A stretch of DNA of 64,000 bases, taken from a virus. A model generated the notes under the pieces. That model did not search any database. It saw only the letters and a list, made by a program, of their open reading frames with translations, and had not been told where the DNA came from. A program made the position numbers and the translations under genes. Below, piece by piece: positions 20,543-28,535 of the stretch; positions within the stretch are counted from its first letter, which is position 1, and every line of letters begins with the position of its first letter. The stretch spans positions 122,399 to 186,398 of IMG/VR virus record IMGVR_UViG_3300003690_000002. One strand, given 5' to 3'.

Positions 20543-20839
20543 TTAGCCCGATTTAGAAACTTGTATAATTTTAGCCAAGAATTTTTCAGATGTATAAAAA
20601 CCATGAGTCGGGGTCCACTGTCTGTCATCGGTGGGATCGGTGATCGTCTCTATACTCTTATCATGTCTGTCATCAGATATTTCTACGACAACGAAATCTC
20701 CAGCGGTATATTCGCTTTGAGATTCCGGATCTTCTAGTTCGACATCGGGCGAATCCATGAAATTTTCATGGATTACCACGCCGAGCGTCTTTAATTCTTC
20801 TTTGATGATTTGCTTTAGTTTTGTTTTTGTTAATTTCAC
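20543..20839 (-). CDS. Tagged small protein, GTG start
   Basis: 98 residues beginning with GTG (20837-20839) and KLTKTKLKQIIKEELKTL; the tag DNA is nearly identical to that at 20495-20529. Body: YTAGDFVVVEISDD ... HGFYTSEKFLAKIIQV, a small beta-rich domain that may be another SH3-like variant. Confidence 0.7.
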   Translation of the reverse strand: MKLTKTKLKQIIKEELKTLGVVIHENFMDSPDVELEDPESQSEYTAGDFVVVEISDDRHDKSIETITDPTDDRQWTPTHGFYTSEKFLAKIIQVSKSG

Positions 20840-21144
20840 CTTTTTTCTCCTTTAACTTTTTTTACGCAACTTTCATATTTTTCTTTATCTTTTCTTCCAA
20901 CAGAAGCTGTGCAGATAGCCCACGGGTTGTTTTTTTCTTCTTTCTCTTCTAATACATTTTTATTAAACCATTCTTTAAGAAGATTCAAAAAAGCATAAGA
21001 ATCCTTATCGTTCATTTGTTTTGACATATTACGAATATTCTCAATAGCCACTTTGTGAGCATCCCATACTTTATCGCTCATTTGAGGACGTTCATTTAAC
21101 ACTTCTTTAATAATTTGTTTGAGTTTTAATTTGGTGCTTTTCAT
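20836..21144 (-). CDS. Tagged protein with NPWAICTASVGR motif
   Basis: 102 residues from the ATG at 21144: MKSTKLKLKQIIKEVLNE, a helical linker, then NNPWAICTASVGRKDKEKYE and a CVKKVK ending. The NPWA-CTASVGR-KYE-C module is a recurring short domain in marine phage proteins, with two cysteines; function unknown. Confidence 0.7.
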   Translation of the reverse strand: MKSTKLKLKQIIKEVLNERPQMSDKVWDAHKVAIENIRNMSKQMNDKDSYAFLNLLKEWFNKNVLEEKEEKNNPWAICTASVGRKDKEKYESCVKKVKGEKR

Positions 21145-21380
21145 GGCGATGTCCTCATTGGTCCTGTCAACAAGTTTTGCAGTTGTGTTATAAGATTTTG
21201 AACATCTTTTTGTGTAGAGAAGGTCATGCCAACATTCCATTTATGTTCGTTTTCATTCCAAACGTGCATTTCCATAGTCAGCCCATCTTGGGTCCAATCA
21301 AATCTAACACCTGGGCTAGCAATTATAGAATTTAACTCTTCTTTAATGATCTGCTTAAGTTTTGATTTAGTTAGTTTCAT
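21141..21380 (-). CDS. Tagged small protein (KLKQIIKEEL type)
   Basis: 79 residues, MKLTKSKLKQIIKEELNSI; body WTQDGLTMEMHVWNENEHKW and a C-terminal helix (KDVQNLITQLQNLL). Overlaps its neighbour by ATGA. Function unknown. Confidence 0.7.
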   Translation of the reverse strand: MKLTKSKLKQIIKEELNSIIASPGVRFDWTQDGLTMEMHVWNENEHKWNVGMTFSTQKDVQNLITQLQNLLTGPMRTSP

Positions 21381-21385
21381 ATTAT

Positions 21386-21649
21386 TTAAGTACCTTTTTT
21401 GTTTACTACGCTAACATGCATACCACCTTCTTTTACTTTCTTTGCGTATTCTTTAGCGGCGTCTTTAGATACAAAAGTTTTAGCGTCTTCAAGTGTACCA
21501 AAATTCGGATCATCAGGTTTACCACCGGTAACAAATTTTTCGTTAAAGGTAACACCAGACCTTTCTAAAACATATGTTTCTTTTTCTTCTAGAATAAGCT
21601 TAAGCTCTTCTTTAATAATTTGTTTAAGTTTGGTCTTCGAGATCTTCAT
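21386..21649 (-). CDS. Tagged small protein (KLKQIIKEEL type)
   Basis: 87 residues, MKISKTKLKQIIKEELKLI; body with GTLEDAKTFVSKDAAKEYAK and a terminal VSVVNKKGT. First tagged gene of the 21.6-19.0 kb run. Function unknown. Confidence 0.7.
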   Translation of the reverse strand: MKISKTKLKQIIKEELKLILEEKETYVLERSGVTFNEKFVTGGKPDDPNFGTLEDAKTFVSKDAAKEYAKKVKEGGMHVSVVNKKGT

Positions 21650-21652
21650 TGT

Positions 21653-22120
21653 TTATTCCTTAGCTCTTGTTTTAAAAAGCCTGTCACACCAATCTCTAGT
21701 TATGCACCAATTTTTCTCTTGATCTTGACCCATATGATGGTTATAGTGCCAAGGTGCATGTTTTTTTGCCCATTGAATATTCATGTGGGATTTCTTATGT
21801 ACCCTGTAATAATTCCATGTACAATATACCAATATTAAATAAAATAATGGTATTATACTAAATAGTGGTAAATGTGCTAAAAGTAATAAAGATAATGATA
21901 GCTTTTCTTTCAAGATTGAACCACGAAATGGACTATTATATGATGGATCAAGTCCTTTGTGTTTTCTAACAAGCTTGTGGTGATCGTGCCAGTGGAATGC
22001 CCAAAATGAATTTTTATTTTTACCTAGCTTGTGTAAAATGTATTTATGTGAAAACCATTCTACAAAATTACAGTAAAAAAAAGCAATCGGAATTGTTAAT
22101 AAGTGAAGCGTAATTAGCAT
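21653..22120 (-). CDS. Fatty acid hydroxylase-superfamily-like membrane protein
   Basis: 155 residues. Hydrophobic helices and the His clusters of the fatty acid hydroxylase/sterol desaturase/carotene hydroxylase superfamily: HKYILH (25, 30), HWHDHH (43, 45, 47, 48), HKKSH (108, 112) and HAPWHYNHH (121, 125, 128, 129), which would hold a di-iron centre. Substrate unknown; candidates are membrane fatty acids or carotenoids. Overlaps the next gene by 7 nt. With the PAP2 and Mpo1-like genes it suggests lipid modification in infected cells. Confidence 0.75.
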   Translation of the reverse strand: MLITLHLLTIPIAFFYCNFVEWFSHKYILHKLGKNKNSFWAFHWHDHHKLVRKHKGLDPSYNSPFRGSILKEKLSLSLLLLAHLPLFSIIPLFYLILVYCTWNYYRVHKKSHMNIQWAKKHAPWHYNHHMGQDQEKNWCITRDWCDRLFKTRAKE

Positions 22121-24882
22121 ATGTTTTTTTCTTTTTTTCTTTCCTCTATTAATCTTAAAGCTTTGTAAATCATTGTGCGAACCTTTTTTTCAAGTGTAAG
22201 TTGTTTGTCTGGAATTTCTCCTTCGACTCGACCGAGATTCTTAAATCTTCTATAAATGCCTACTATTTTTGGTAATAGTTCTTGTAATGCTTTTACTTTC
22301 TTTTTGTTTAATTTTGAATAATCATTATTTAATATTGCGCTTTTGACATCAATGGAAGTCATTAATGTTTCAAGTTGATTGACTAAACTATCTGGGACCT
22401 CACCTACTGTTTTGCCTCGCAGGTCTTCGATTTCAACTTTTTGCATAACATCTATCATTTTAAAAATTGCATCAATTTTTGTTTGCTGTCCTGCGCGACC
22501 TTCTACATATTTTTTTGAGTATGCCACATCTGCAACTCGTATCATGTCAGAAGCTTTCTCAACAAATTTTTCAAGATTTTTATCTATATGTTGGAGAAAA
22601 TTTATTGCTGCATGCATTGTTGCAGGATCAATTTGTTCATCAAAGAAAAATTTAATATCTTGAATCTGAGCATGTCGAGGTGCTTTTGTTGCCATTGGTC
22701 CATGTTTGTGTGGAATCCGTGGAAGAGGGCTGCCAACATCGATGTCCCTAAGTGATGGTGGAATTAGGTGAATTCGAATATTGTCTGTTATATAGTCTTT
22801 AAGGTAGTCTGGAGTTACAGGATCGACATGAAGAGGTAGTTCTATTTGCTTTTCTCCCTTGCCAAACAGCTCAAGCTGTCTATTGGCTGCATCTACAGAT
22901 GCTTTAAGTTCTTTTTGAAATTGGTTTATAAGGTCATTTGTAAACTGCGTTGATTGAATAAAGCGATTATTAATAATTTGACCGTCTTCATACATGTTTT
23001 GAACCATTTTAAAAAATTCATCTTGTTCTGTATTTTTAACCGGACCAAGCCCATACTTGGATAGATAACGTTCAGTACCTAATGAAATTTTAACATCACC
23101 CTCTGTTTTATCAATTTCTGTAAAATGTTTTAATTCTAGTCCGTCGTCTTCAAGCCTTATTACTAAGACGTCTGTGGCTGTGGGCTCAGCATATCCAAGG
23201 CTTGCAAACACTGATTTAATTTTTCTTCTAATGTTAGAATAGTCTGCCTCTACTTTTTCGATATCTTCTACAAAACTTTCGAAACCTTCTGGGGAAGAAT
23301 CGTAGTAGTCCTGCGCGTATGGGTCAAATTGTATTGTTATATCCACTGTGTCGCCAAGAGTATTTATTGCTGTATCCTCGACCTGAAGATCTCCAAATTC
23401 ATCTTCTAGTGCCTCATCAATGTCATGATATAATACTTTTTTTTCCTCGTAAGATGCTGGTATCTCCTCAATGAAAAGATCTTTACTAAATATAATGTTA
23501 ACTCCACCATGGAAACTTACGTATGGATATCCTTCATCTCCTTCTTCTACATCGTAATTAACCCAGCAATGTTCAAGATCTGCTCTTCTTTCAACCTCTG
23601 CAGCCCCTTCCGTATATTCGTTCCATAGCTCTTCGTGTTGATCCGGTCCTTCATCGTCTGAGTCTTCTGTTACATCGCCTGTGAAAAGTGGCTGGAACTT
23701 CATAAAAAACTTATTAAATAGTTTTGATGCTTGGCTGTCTGAGTATGAGCCCCCGGTGCGCGTGAACTTTCGCATATACTCTGGGTCAATTGCTCCTTCA
23801 TCATTGACTGCCTCTTTAAATTGTGGCTGATTTTCAAGAGCCCACGATCTTAATTTTGTATAAAATCCCGGAATATCTACACCATAAGTTCTTATTTCGG
23901 GTATTGCTAAGTCGTATTTATGGTCACTTTTATGGAATCTTCGAAGTCTAATTCTAGAAATTGGTTCAATTCCTTCAATATCTCTCGCATCATCTTCAAA
24001 TATTTCCTCGTCATCAAGATTAACACCTTCTAAGTCTTTTGTTGCAACCACATAAGCTATTGGACCATGCCCTCTTGCCTCCCCCATGGCACAATGAAAA
24101 TAATCTGAACCTTCCGAATGACAAGAGTGAATTACTGCGAAGTCTGACATTCGCACAACATCGATTGGATGGCGAGAAATAATAATTGAGTATTCTATGC
24201 CCGCCGAGTCGGGATTTTCACGGTAAAATTGAGACTTTTTGTTCCAGAAATCTATCATTGAATTAAGTTGATGAAGCCCGGTGGATTTGCGCATTGAAGG
24301 AAAAGTCTTTTGTAAGGTTTGTTCTGTTGTATCTTCTTTGTCTTGTAAATCACGATATTCTTTAGACTTAATTATTTTATCCCTTGTTTCCTGATCTCCA
24401 AAAGGAATCGGAGCTATGTGTTCTTGATGAAATTTATATCGTTTGTTGTAAGCTTCCTGCGTTCGTTGACCCAAACGAAGTGCCTTGGCTAGTAATTTAC
24501 CAATCTTTTGTTTTTCTGTTCTGGGTTGACCAGCGCCAACTCCGGTAACACGTCGGACCGGAGCCGGGATGTTTAGATCCGGCGCTGATGCTTCCCTTGT
24601 AGCTAGTCCGGTTCCAATATCCGCTTTCCAGCCATTATCATCAAGGTATCTAATAATTTTGCCAACTCCTGATGTTGGGCTTATTGCGCTGCCTAAAGAT
24701 ATACTAGTACGCATTTTTCCATTAAATAACTTATTAAATGGCAGCGCCTCGTCGCCCTGATCTGCTAGCCAGTCTTTTATTCTACTATAGTTTTCATCAG
24801 AAATCTCATTTAAAACTTCTTCATAAAGGGTTTGTTTTTCGGCTTGGTTTTGAAATTTTCGCCAATTTTCAAAATATTTCAT
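22114..24882 (-). CDS. Very large tagged protein of unknown function
   Basis: 922 residues from the ATG at 24882, which starts the tag MKYFENWRKFQNQAEKQ; the open frame extends further upstream without the tag. Segments typical of marine phage proteins: LPFNKLFNGKMRTSI near residue 65, VVRMSDFAVIHSCHSEG and FHCAMGEARGHGPIAYVV near 250-280. Then acidic, beta-rich middle and a helical C-terminal third. No catalytic motif recognised. By length and tag it is a candidate internal virion protein. Confidence 0.7.
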   Translation of the reverse strand: MKYFENWRKFQNQAEKQTLYEEVLNEISDENYSRIKDWLADQGDEALPFNKLFNGKMRTSISLGSAISPTSGVGKIIRYLDDNGWKADIGTGLATREASAPDLNIPAPVRRVTGVGAGQPRTEKQKIGKLLAKALRLGQRTQEAYNKRYKFHQEHIAPIPFGDQETRDKIIKSKEYRDLQDKEDTTEQTLQKTFPSMRKSTGLHQLNSMIDFWNKKSQFYRENPDSAGIEYSIIISRHPIDVVRMSDFAVIHSCHSEGSDYFHCAMGEARGHGPIAYVVATKDLEGVNLDDEEIFEDDARDIEGIEPISRIRLRRFHKSDHKYDLAIPEIRTYGVDIPGFYTKLRSWALENQPQFKEAVNDEGAIDPEYMRKFTRTGGSYSDSQASKLFNKFFMKFQPLFTGDVTEDSDDEGPDQHEELWNEYTEGAAEVERRADLEHCWVNYDVEEGDEGYPYVSFHGGVNIIFSKDLFIEEIPASYEEKKVLYHDIDEALEDEFGDLQVEDTAINTLGDTVDITIQFDPYAQDYYDSSPEGFESFVEDIEKVEADYSNIRRKIKSVFASLGYAEPTATDVLVIRLEDDGLELKHFTEIDKTEGDVKISLGTERYLSKYGLGPVKNTEQDEFFKMVQNMYEDGQIINNRFIQSTQFTNDLINQFQKELKASVDAANRQLELFGKGEKQIELPLHVDPVTPDYLKDYITDNIRIHLIPPSLRDIDVGSPLPRIPHKHGPMATKAPRHAQIQDIKFFFDEQIDPATMHAAINFLQHIDKNLEKFVEKASDMIRVADVAYSKKYVEGRAGQQTKIDAIFKMIDVMQKVEIEDLRGKTVGEVPDSLVNQLETLMTSIDVKSAILNNDYSKLNKKKVKALQELLPKIVGIYRRFKNLGRVEGEIPDKQLTLEKKVRTMIYKALRLIEERKKEKNIC

Positions 24883-25496
24883 ATGTGGGGGCTCCCTATC
24901 ATAATTTTCATATCTGCATGTATGCCACCAATTTTTCTGATGTACCATCCATCATATCCTGGATATATCCCTTCGGGGTGTTTTCCTATCCATTCTACTT
25001 TTTTTCCTAAAACTTTTTCAACATCTTTTTGATTATCAATATAAGGTACACCATGTTTTGTTAACATTATGTGTGCTATCTTTTTTGATGCTTCCCCATA
25101 ATATCCAGATGTATTAAATAGCTTACTAAACTCGTCAAGAGCGATCATCTTGCTTGTTCTTTCTCCATCGTGTCCTACAACTGCTAGTTTGGTTCCTGCG
25201 CTTTTATATTTTCCTCCGACAAGAGCATCAGGGTCTGGATCCTCATCGACATCGATAGCTTTCCAATAAGTATAATCAGATGGAACGTCTTCTGAAGATT
25301 GGAAATCAAAATGTCCTTCCGGTTCGTGAGAAAAAGCAGTGGCAATTAAATCATAAAGTTGTTTTGTTAAATCTATATTTTCCTTATTTTTTAAATCTGT
25401 AGCAGATATGTCAACCCATTCACCTTTTTTTGGTTCGTAATCTTCAAACTTTTTCTCATTTATATATTTTCGCCAATTTTCAAGTAGGAGTTTCAT
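24879..25496 (-). CDS. Tagged conserved phage protein
   Basis: 205 residues, MKLLLENWRKYINEKK tag, then a globular domain: IDLTKQLYDLIATAF, VPSDYTYWKAIDVDEDPDPD, KLAVVGHDGE, EASKKIAHIMLTKHGVPYID and HPEGIYPGYDGWYIRKIGG. This order recurs in many marine phages, often annotated as unknown; a GNAT-like fold has crossed my mind but the motifs do not prove it. Confidence 0.7.
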   Translation of the reverse strand: MKLLLENWRKYINEKKFEDYEPKKGEWVDISATDLKNKENIDLTKQLYDLIATAFSHEPEGHFDFQSSEDVPSDYTYWKAIDVDEDPDPDALVGGKYKSAGTKLAVVGHDGERTSKMIALDEFSKLFNTSGYYGEASKKIAHIMLTKHGVPYIDNQKDVEKVLGKKVEWIGKHPEGIYPGYDGWYIRKIGGIHADMKIMIGSPHI

Positions 25497-25723
25497 TTAT
25501 TTTCTTTACCCCGTTTTTTTAAAGCCCCATAAACTTTAGAAAGTTCTTCCCCGGTCAGATCATCCAAATGAGACTTACCCGTAAGTTCCTTAGTCCAATT
25601 CATAAATTGAGCATCGTCGTCCCATGGGATATCTAACTCCTTTGCACGTTTGTGTATATCTTCTACGGATATCTTTTCTTCTTTTAAATATTTTCGCCAA
25701 TTTTCAAGTAGGAGTTTCATCAT
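25493..25723 (-). CDS. Tagged small protein (LLENWRKYLKE type)
   Basis: 76 residues with the tag MMKLLLENWRKYLKEEK and a small helical body DDDAQFMNWTKELTGKSHLD ... LTGEELSKVYGALKK. Two adjacent ATGs, 25723 and 25720. First of a three-gene run sharing the tag (25723 to 22114). Confidence 0.7.
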   Translation of the reverse strand: MMKLLLENWRKYLKEEKISVEDIHKRAKELDIPWDDDAQFMNWTKELTGKSHLDDLTGEELSKVYGALKKRGKENK

Positions 25724-25762
25724 AATAAGTCCATTAGTAATTAGTTAATACGCTTTTAAAAT

Positions 25763-25798
25763 AAAAAAAGGCGAGCAAATTGCAATTTGCTCGCCTTT
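25763..25798 (-). terminator. Intrinsic terminator after hsp20
   Basis: A perfect 32-nt palindrome (25767-25798, containing GGCGAGCAAATT/AATTTGCTCGCC), followed on the minus strand by seven T. Ends the Hsp20 unit; downstream tagged genes would need their own start or read-through. Confidence 0.85.
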
Positions 25799-25830
25799 AA
25801 TTAGTTTTAAGCCGTGTTAAGTTCCTTTAT

Positions 25831-26262
25831 TTACTTAACTTTGATAGAAGATACAATTGGTTCTTCTACTTTTTGTTTGGCAACAAAAACATTTAACACT
25901 CCAGATTTATATTCGGCAGAAATATCTGAGGTTTGTGTCCCTTCGGGAACTACCCATGAGCGCTTAAGTTGTGAATGTGCAAAGCTATTATCGCTTTTAT
26001 CAGACACATCATACGAAACTGTTAATACATCACTTTTAAGCTCAACATTGAAATCTTTCTTTTCAAGCCCTGGAGCAGCCACTGAAATTTTGTGAGATGC
26101 TTCAGTTTCCGTTACGCTTATGCCGCGTTCGGAAGCATGTGTATTATCAAGAATTCGCCAACTAGTAGAAAACAGTGGGGAATTAAAAAAATCATCAAAA
26201 ATGCTTTTTTGGCTGTGCCGACTAAGGCTGGGCATGTGATACCGACGAGATAGACTATTCAT
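25831..26262 (-). CDS. Small heat-shock protein, Hsp20/alpha-crystallin
   Basis: 143 residues from the ATG at 26262 with an AAGGA site. Alpha-crystallin domain: GISVTETEASHKISVAAPGL (beta2-3), VPEGTQTSDISAEYKSGVLNV (the conserved GVL). Binds unfolding proteins without ATP, typically as a phage or cyanophage chaperone. Own promoter (26338-26365) and terminator. A 14-nt segment of the 5' leader is complementary to codons about 11-15, so the mRNA start may be folded; see finding. Confidence 0.85.
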   Translation of the reverse strand: MNSLSRRYHMPSLSRHSQKSIFDDFFNSPLFSTSWRILDNTHASERGISVTETEASHKISVAAPGLEKKDFNVELKSDVLTVSYDVSDKSDNSFAHSQLKRSWVVPEGTQTSDISAEYKSGVLNVFVAKQKVEEPIVSSIKVK

Positions 26263-26322
26263 AATAATTATTTTCCTTTTTTTGTTTGTTTTAGTCACTT
26301 TCGTTCGACAGCCTTAGTCGGC
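26217..26322 (-). promoter_or_regulatory. Leader/coding complementarity of hsp20 mRNA
   Basis: GCCGACTAAGGCTG on the plus strand at 26217-26230 (inside the coding region) and CAGCCTTAGTCGGC at 26309-26322 (leader) are perfect reverse complements. A 78-nt loop between them holds the ribosome-binding site and ATG (26262). Confidence 0.6.
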
Positions 26323-26337
26323 TGCCACTCTTATAAA

Positions 26338-26365
26338 AATATAGGAAAGTTTTCAAACATGTCAA
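26338..26365 (-). promoter_or_regulatory. Promoter of hsp20 (TTGACA / TATATT)
   Basis: TTGACA (26360-26365), 16-nt spacer, TATATT (26338-26343), minus strand. The leader that follows contains CAGCC-GACTAA-GGCTG and the long-range complement noted above. Confidence 0.6.
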
Positions 26366-26373
26366 GTCTTTTT

Positions 26374-26772
26374 TTAATTTTTATTTATGGAAATATTATA
26401 ACCTAATAATTCTTTTTTACAATTAGCCAAAGAAGCAAGGTAAACAGAAACTCTTACCATCTCTTCATCTGATATATAATATATATTTTGTTCTTCTTTA
26501 CTCTCATCAATAGTCATTTCAACTTTATTTAATATCTTAAGCATTAAACTTGTCGTCGCATATGCTTCACACAATAGTGATAATATTTCATGATTATGAA
26601 TATTAAAACTTACATGGTGAGAGATTAAAGACCTTAAAGCCACTTCGCAGCTGCTGGCAATTTTATAAAATCCCTTAAAAGATAATTCTGAAAGCTCAAG
26701 GTAAATTATTTTATTTTGCTTGTTCGTTTTTTTCTCACTGTGATGCTCTTTATGTTGGTGCCTACACCCCAA
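26374..26772 (-). CDS. Hypothetical protein
   Basis: 132 residues in the longest frame, starting MGCRHQHKEHHSEKK; a later start is possible since the first 67 nt overlap the upstream gene. Helical body LELSELSFKGFYKIASSCEV ... HEILSLLCEAYATT and acidic ESKEEQN. Not recognised. Confidence 0.55.
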   Translation of the reverse strand: MGCRHQHKEHHSEKKTNKQNKIIYLELSELSFKGFYKIASSCEVALRSLISHHVSFNIHNHEILSLLCEAYATTSLMLKILNKVEMTIDESKEEQNIYYISDEEMVRVSVYLASLANCKKELLGYNISINKN

Positions 26773-27137
26773 AACTGCTTATTCTTACGTAAATTTGCCA
26801 ACAACAATAGCTGAATATATATTTCTCCGTCTTCGCTCTTTTTAATTGAATATTTATATGGCTTGCTTTCAAATAAGCCATAAAGTGGTTTTCTCTTTCT
26901 TTTAGGTGGAGTATTTAAATATTCAATGCATCCTTCTACAATTTCATCATTTGTTTTTCCATCTTTTATATGACACGTATAATCAAGTTCAATATTAACC
27001 CCCACGATCCAACATCTTTTTTCACGCTTTTTAATTGGATAAGAGGAAGTTAAATAGATCCCGTATTTAATTCTTTTATTGCTAGTCGTGATCAAAGAGC
27101 CATGCTTTTTAAGTGGTTTAAATCTACATTTAATCAT
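26706..27137 (-). CDS. Hypothetical beta-rich basic protein
   Basis: 143 residues, MIKCRFKPLKKHGSLIT ... KRCWIVGVNIELDYTCHIK ... YIQLLLLANLRKNKQ. Alternating strands and many Lys. Starts 8 nt inside the previous gene. Function unknown. Confidence 0.6.
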   Translation of the reverse strand: MIKCRFKPLKKHGSLITTSNKRIKYGIYLTSSYPIKKREKRCWIVGVNIELDYTCHIKDGKTNDEIVEGCIEYLNTPPKRKRKPLYGLFESKPYKYSIKKSEDGEIYIQLLLLANLRKNKQFWGVGTNIKSITVRKKRTSKIK

Positions 27138-27633
27138 CGAATTCTTTACCTTCTAGTGTGTAGCCGTCTTGATCGAAAAGATCTTCTAATCTTTCGTCAA
27201 CATCCTCAGCTTTTTCTTTTACCCAGTCATTTTCTAAAACTTCTTCTTGACTAGAGCTTTCTTTAGTTTTTGGGATGGTGGTAATTGAGCCATATTTTTT
27301 TAAATTAAACTGGGTTTCTATATATTTTTTTAATTCCGGGAGCTTGCCCAATATAAAATTATCTAATGTTTTGTTTTTTTGATTCTCATTATTATTATAG
27401 TGCAAGACAATAGGTATTTCATTAAATTTAAATAATTTTTTTATTTTTTCAAGCTCTTTTGGTGCAAAGTCCATAATCGTAATTAAAAAACTACATTTTT
27501 TCTCTATTAAATAAGAAATTATTTCATCACTCTCTGCGCATTCGCTAAATACATATACATGAAAAAACTCATCCCTTGATGACACTTTTGCTTTCCCCTT
27601 TATATAATTTACTTTGAACAACTTTTGGGGCAC
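27130..27633 (-). CDS. Degenerate thioredoxin/glutaredoxin-like protein
   Basis: 167 residues from a GTG start. FHVYVFSECAESDEIISYLI then KKCSFLITIMDF and EIPIVLHYN follow a thioredoxin-fold order: beta strand, Cys at a helix start (C-A-E-S instead of CxxC), and a Pro before a strand as in the cis-Pro loop. The second catalytic Cys is missing, so redox activity is doubtful. C-terminal 60 residues are acidic and disordered (EDVDERLEDLFDQDG). Confidence 0.4.
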   Translation of the reverse strand: MPQKLFKVNYIKGKAKVSSRDEFFHVYVFSECAESDEIISYLIEKKCSFLITIMDFAPKELEKIKKLFKFNEIPIVLHYNNNENQKNKTLDNFILGKLPELKKYIETQFNLKKYGSITTIPKTKESSSQEEVLENDWVKEKAEDVDERLEDLFDQDGYTLEGKEFDD

Positions 27634-27895
27634 CCACTACCACCAAATCAAACCCTGATTGACCCCTGCTTAAGCCAAGGCGAGTAAATTCTTGTCTTTT
27701 GTCCAACCCTTCGGGTAGATCTCCGCCTACAAATTTTTGCAAAAAGTCCTCCGCTTCCTTAAGATAAACTACATATTCTGGATTAATATATATCTCTCTT
27801 AATTTAAAACTTGGTTTTGGATTGCGCTTATTTGCAACATCTTCTATACTTGAATAACTTAATCCAGTACCATAAATTTCAACAAATTTAATCAT
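27569..27895 (-). CDS. Conserved phage protein (RQEFTRLxLSRGQSG)
   Basis: 108 residues from the ATG at 27895. Contains KLREIYINPEYVVYLKE, LPEGLDKRQEFTRLGLSRGQ and DLVVVGAPKVVQSKLY, a conserved marine phage family with no assigned role. Overlaps the downstream gene by 65 nt and the upstream gene by 8 nt. Confidence 0.65.
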   Translation of the reverse strand: MIKFVEIYGTGLSYSSIEDVANKRNPKPSFKLREIYINPEYVVYLKEAEDFLQKFVGGDLPEGLDKRQEFTRLGLSRGQSGFDLVVVGAPKVVQSKLYKGESKSVIKG

Positions 27896-28115
27896 AACAT
27901 TTCCTTGTTTCTTTTTCATGGACAAACCATGATTCGCCATTATGCAAAATTTTTAAAAACTTTCCGTCAACTTTTTCATCATCTACCACTAAAGCGTTTA
28001 TGGGTTCAGAAGTACGTAAATACCCATTTGGAGTAGCGTAGGCTGTCTTCGATTTACTAAATTTATAAAGCACCGTTTCAGCTGGTATATATATAAGATT
28101 TCCTTTATTATTCAT
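27888..28115 (-). CDS. Small SH3-like protein
   Basis: 75 residues, KGNLIYIPAETVLYK ... INALVVDDEKVDG ... FLKILHNGESWFVHEKE, a five-strand barrel-like pattern as in bacterial SH3-type modules. More divergent than the VGDLV genes. Function unknown. Confidence 0.5.
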   Translation of the reverse strand: MNNKGNLIYIPAETVLYKFSKSKTAYATPNGYLRTSEPINALVVDDEKVDGKFLKILHNGESWFVHEKETRKCYD

Positions 28116-28470
28116 TGTCTTCTGTAGGCGCTATTTTATTAAAATCTTGGGCTGTAACATTATTTGTTTCGTGAGGAAGAACGCCAGGAGGTGAGTCCAA
28201 CATAGATGAATCTATTAAGGCTTTTTGATATCCTAGTAAGATATTTGTGCATTCTGATAAGCGCGTATCAATGTCAGCTAACTTTTCTCGTACATTGTCA
28301 ATTTTTTTGACAGACGCATTTACATTGTTATTTTGTTGTATTTCTTTATGGGCACAACTAAGGTCTTTAACCGCTTTGTTAGAAAGTTCCTCTATAGCTT
28401 CGCTGATTAACCCTGCGATTTTTTCAGGTAAATCATCGAAATTGACTGAATACGAAATTGTTGCTCTCAC
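28108..28470 (-). CDS. Conserved phage protein, helical
   Basis: 120 residues from GTG at 28468-28470 with an AAAGGTG site: RATISYSVNFDDLPEKIAGL, then long helices (ISEAIEELSNKAVKDL, VREKLADIDTRLSECT). First gene of the operon running to about 26374, behind the promoter at 28498-28526. Likely a coiled-coil assembly protein; function unknown. Confidence 0.6.
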   Translation of the reverse strand: MRATISYSVNFDDLPEKIAGLISEAIEELSNKAVKDLSCAHKEIQQNNNVNASVKKIDNVREKLADIDTRLSECTNILLGYQKALIDSSMLDSPPGVLPHETNNVTAQDFNKIAPTEDNE

Positions 28471-28497
28471 AAATCACCTTTACAATTATACTCTTTA

Positions 28498-28526
28498 AGT
28501 ATAGCAACTTCTAATAAAATTGTCAA
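28498..28526 (-). promoter_or_regulatory. Promoter (TTGACA / TATACT, extended -10)
   Basis: TTGACA (28521-28526), 17-nt spacer, TATACT (28498-28503) preceded by TG-C, minus strand. Drives the 28470-26374 genes. Confidence 0.7.
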
Positions 28527-28535
28527 GAAAAATAT

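Noticed and set aside
27130-27633. Active glutaredoxin
   Set aside because: CxxC motif is absent (C-A-E-S), so only a thioredoxin-like fold is suggested.
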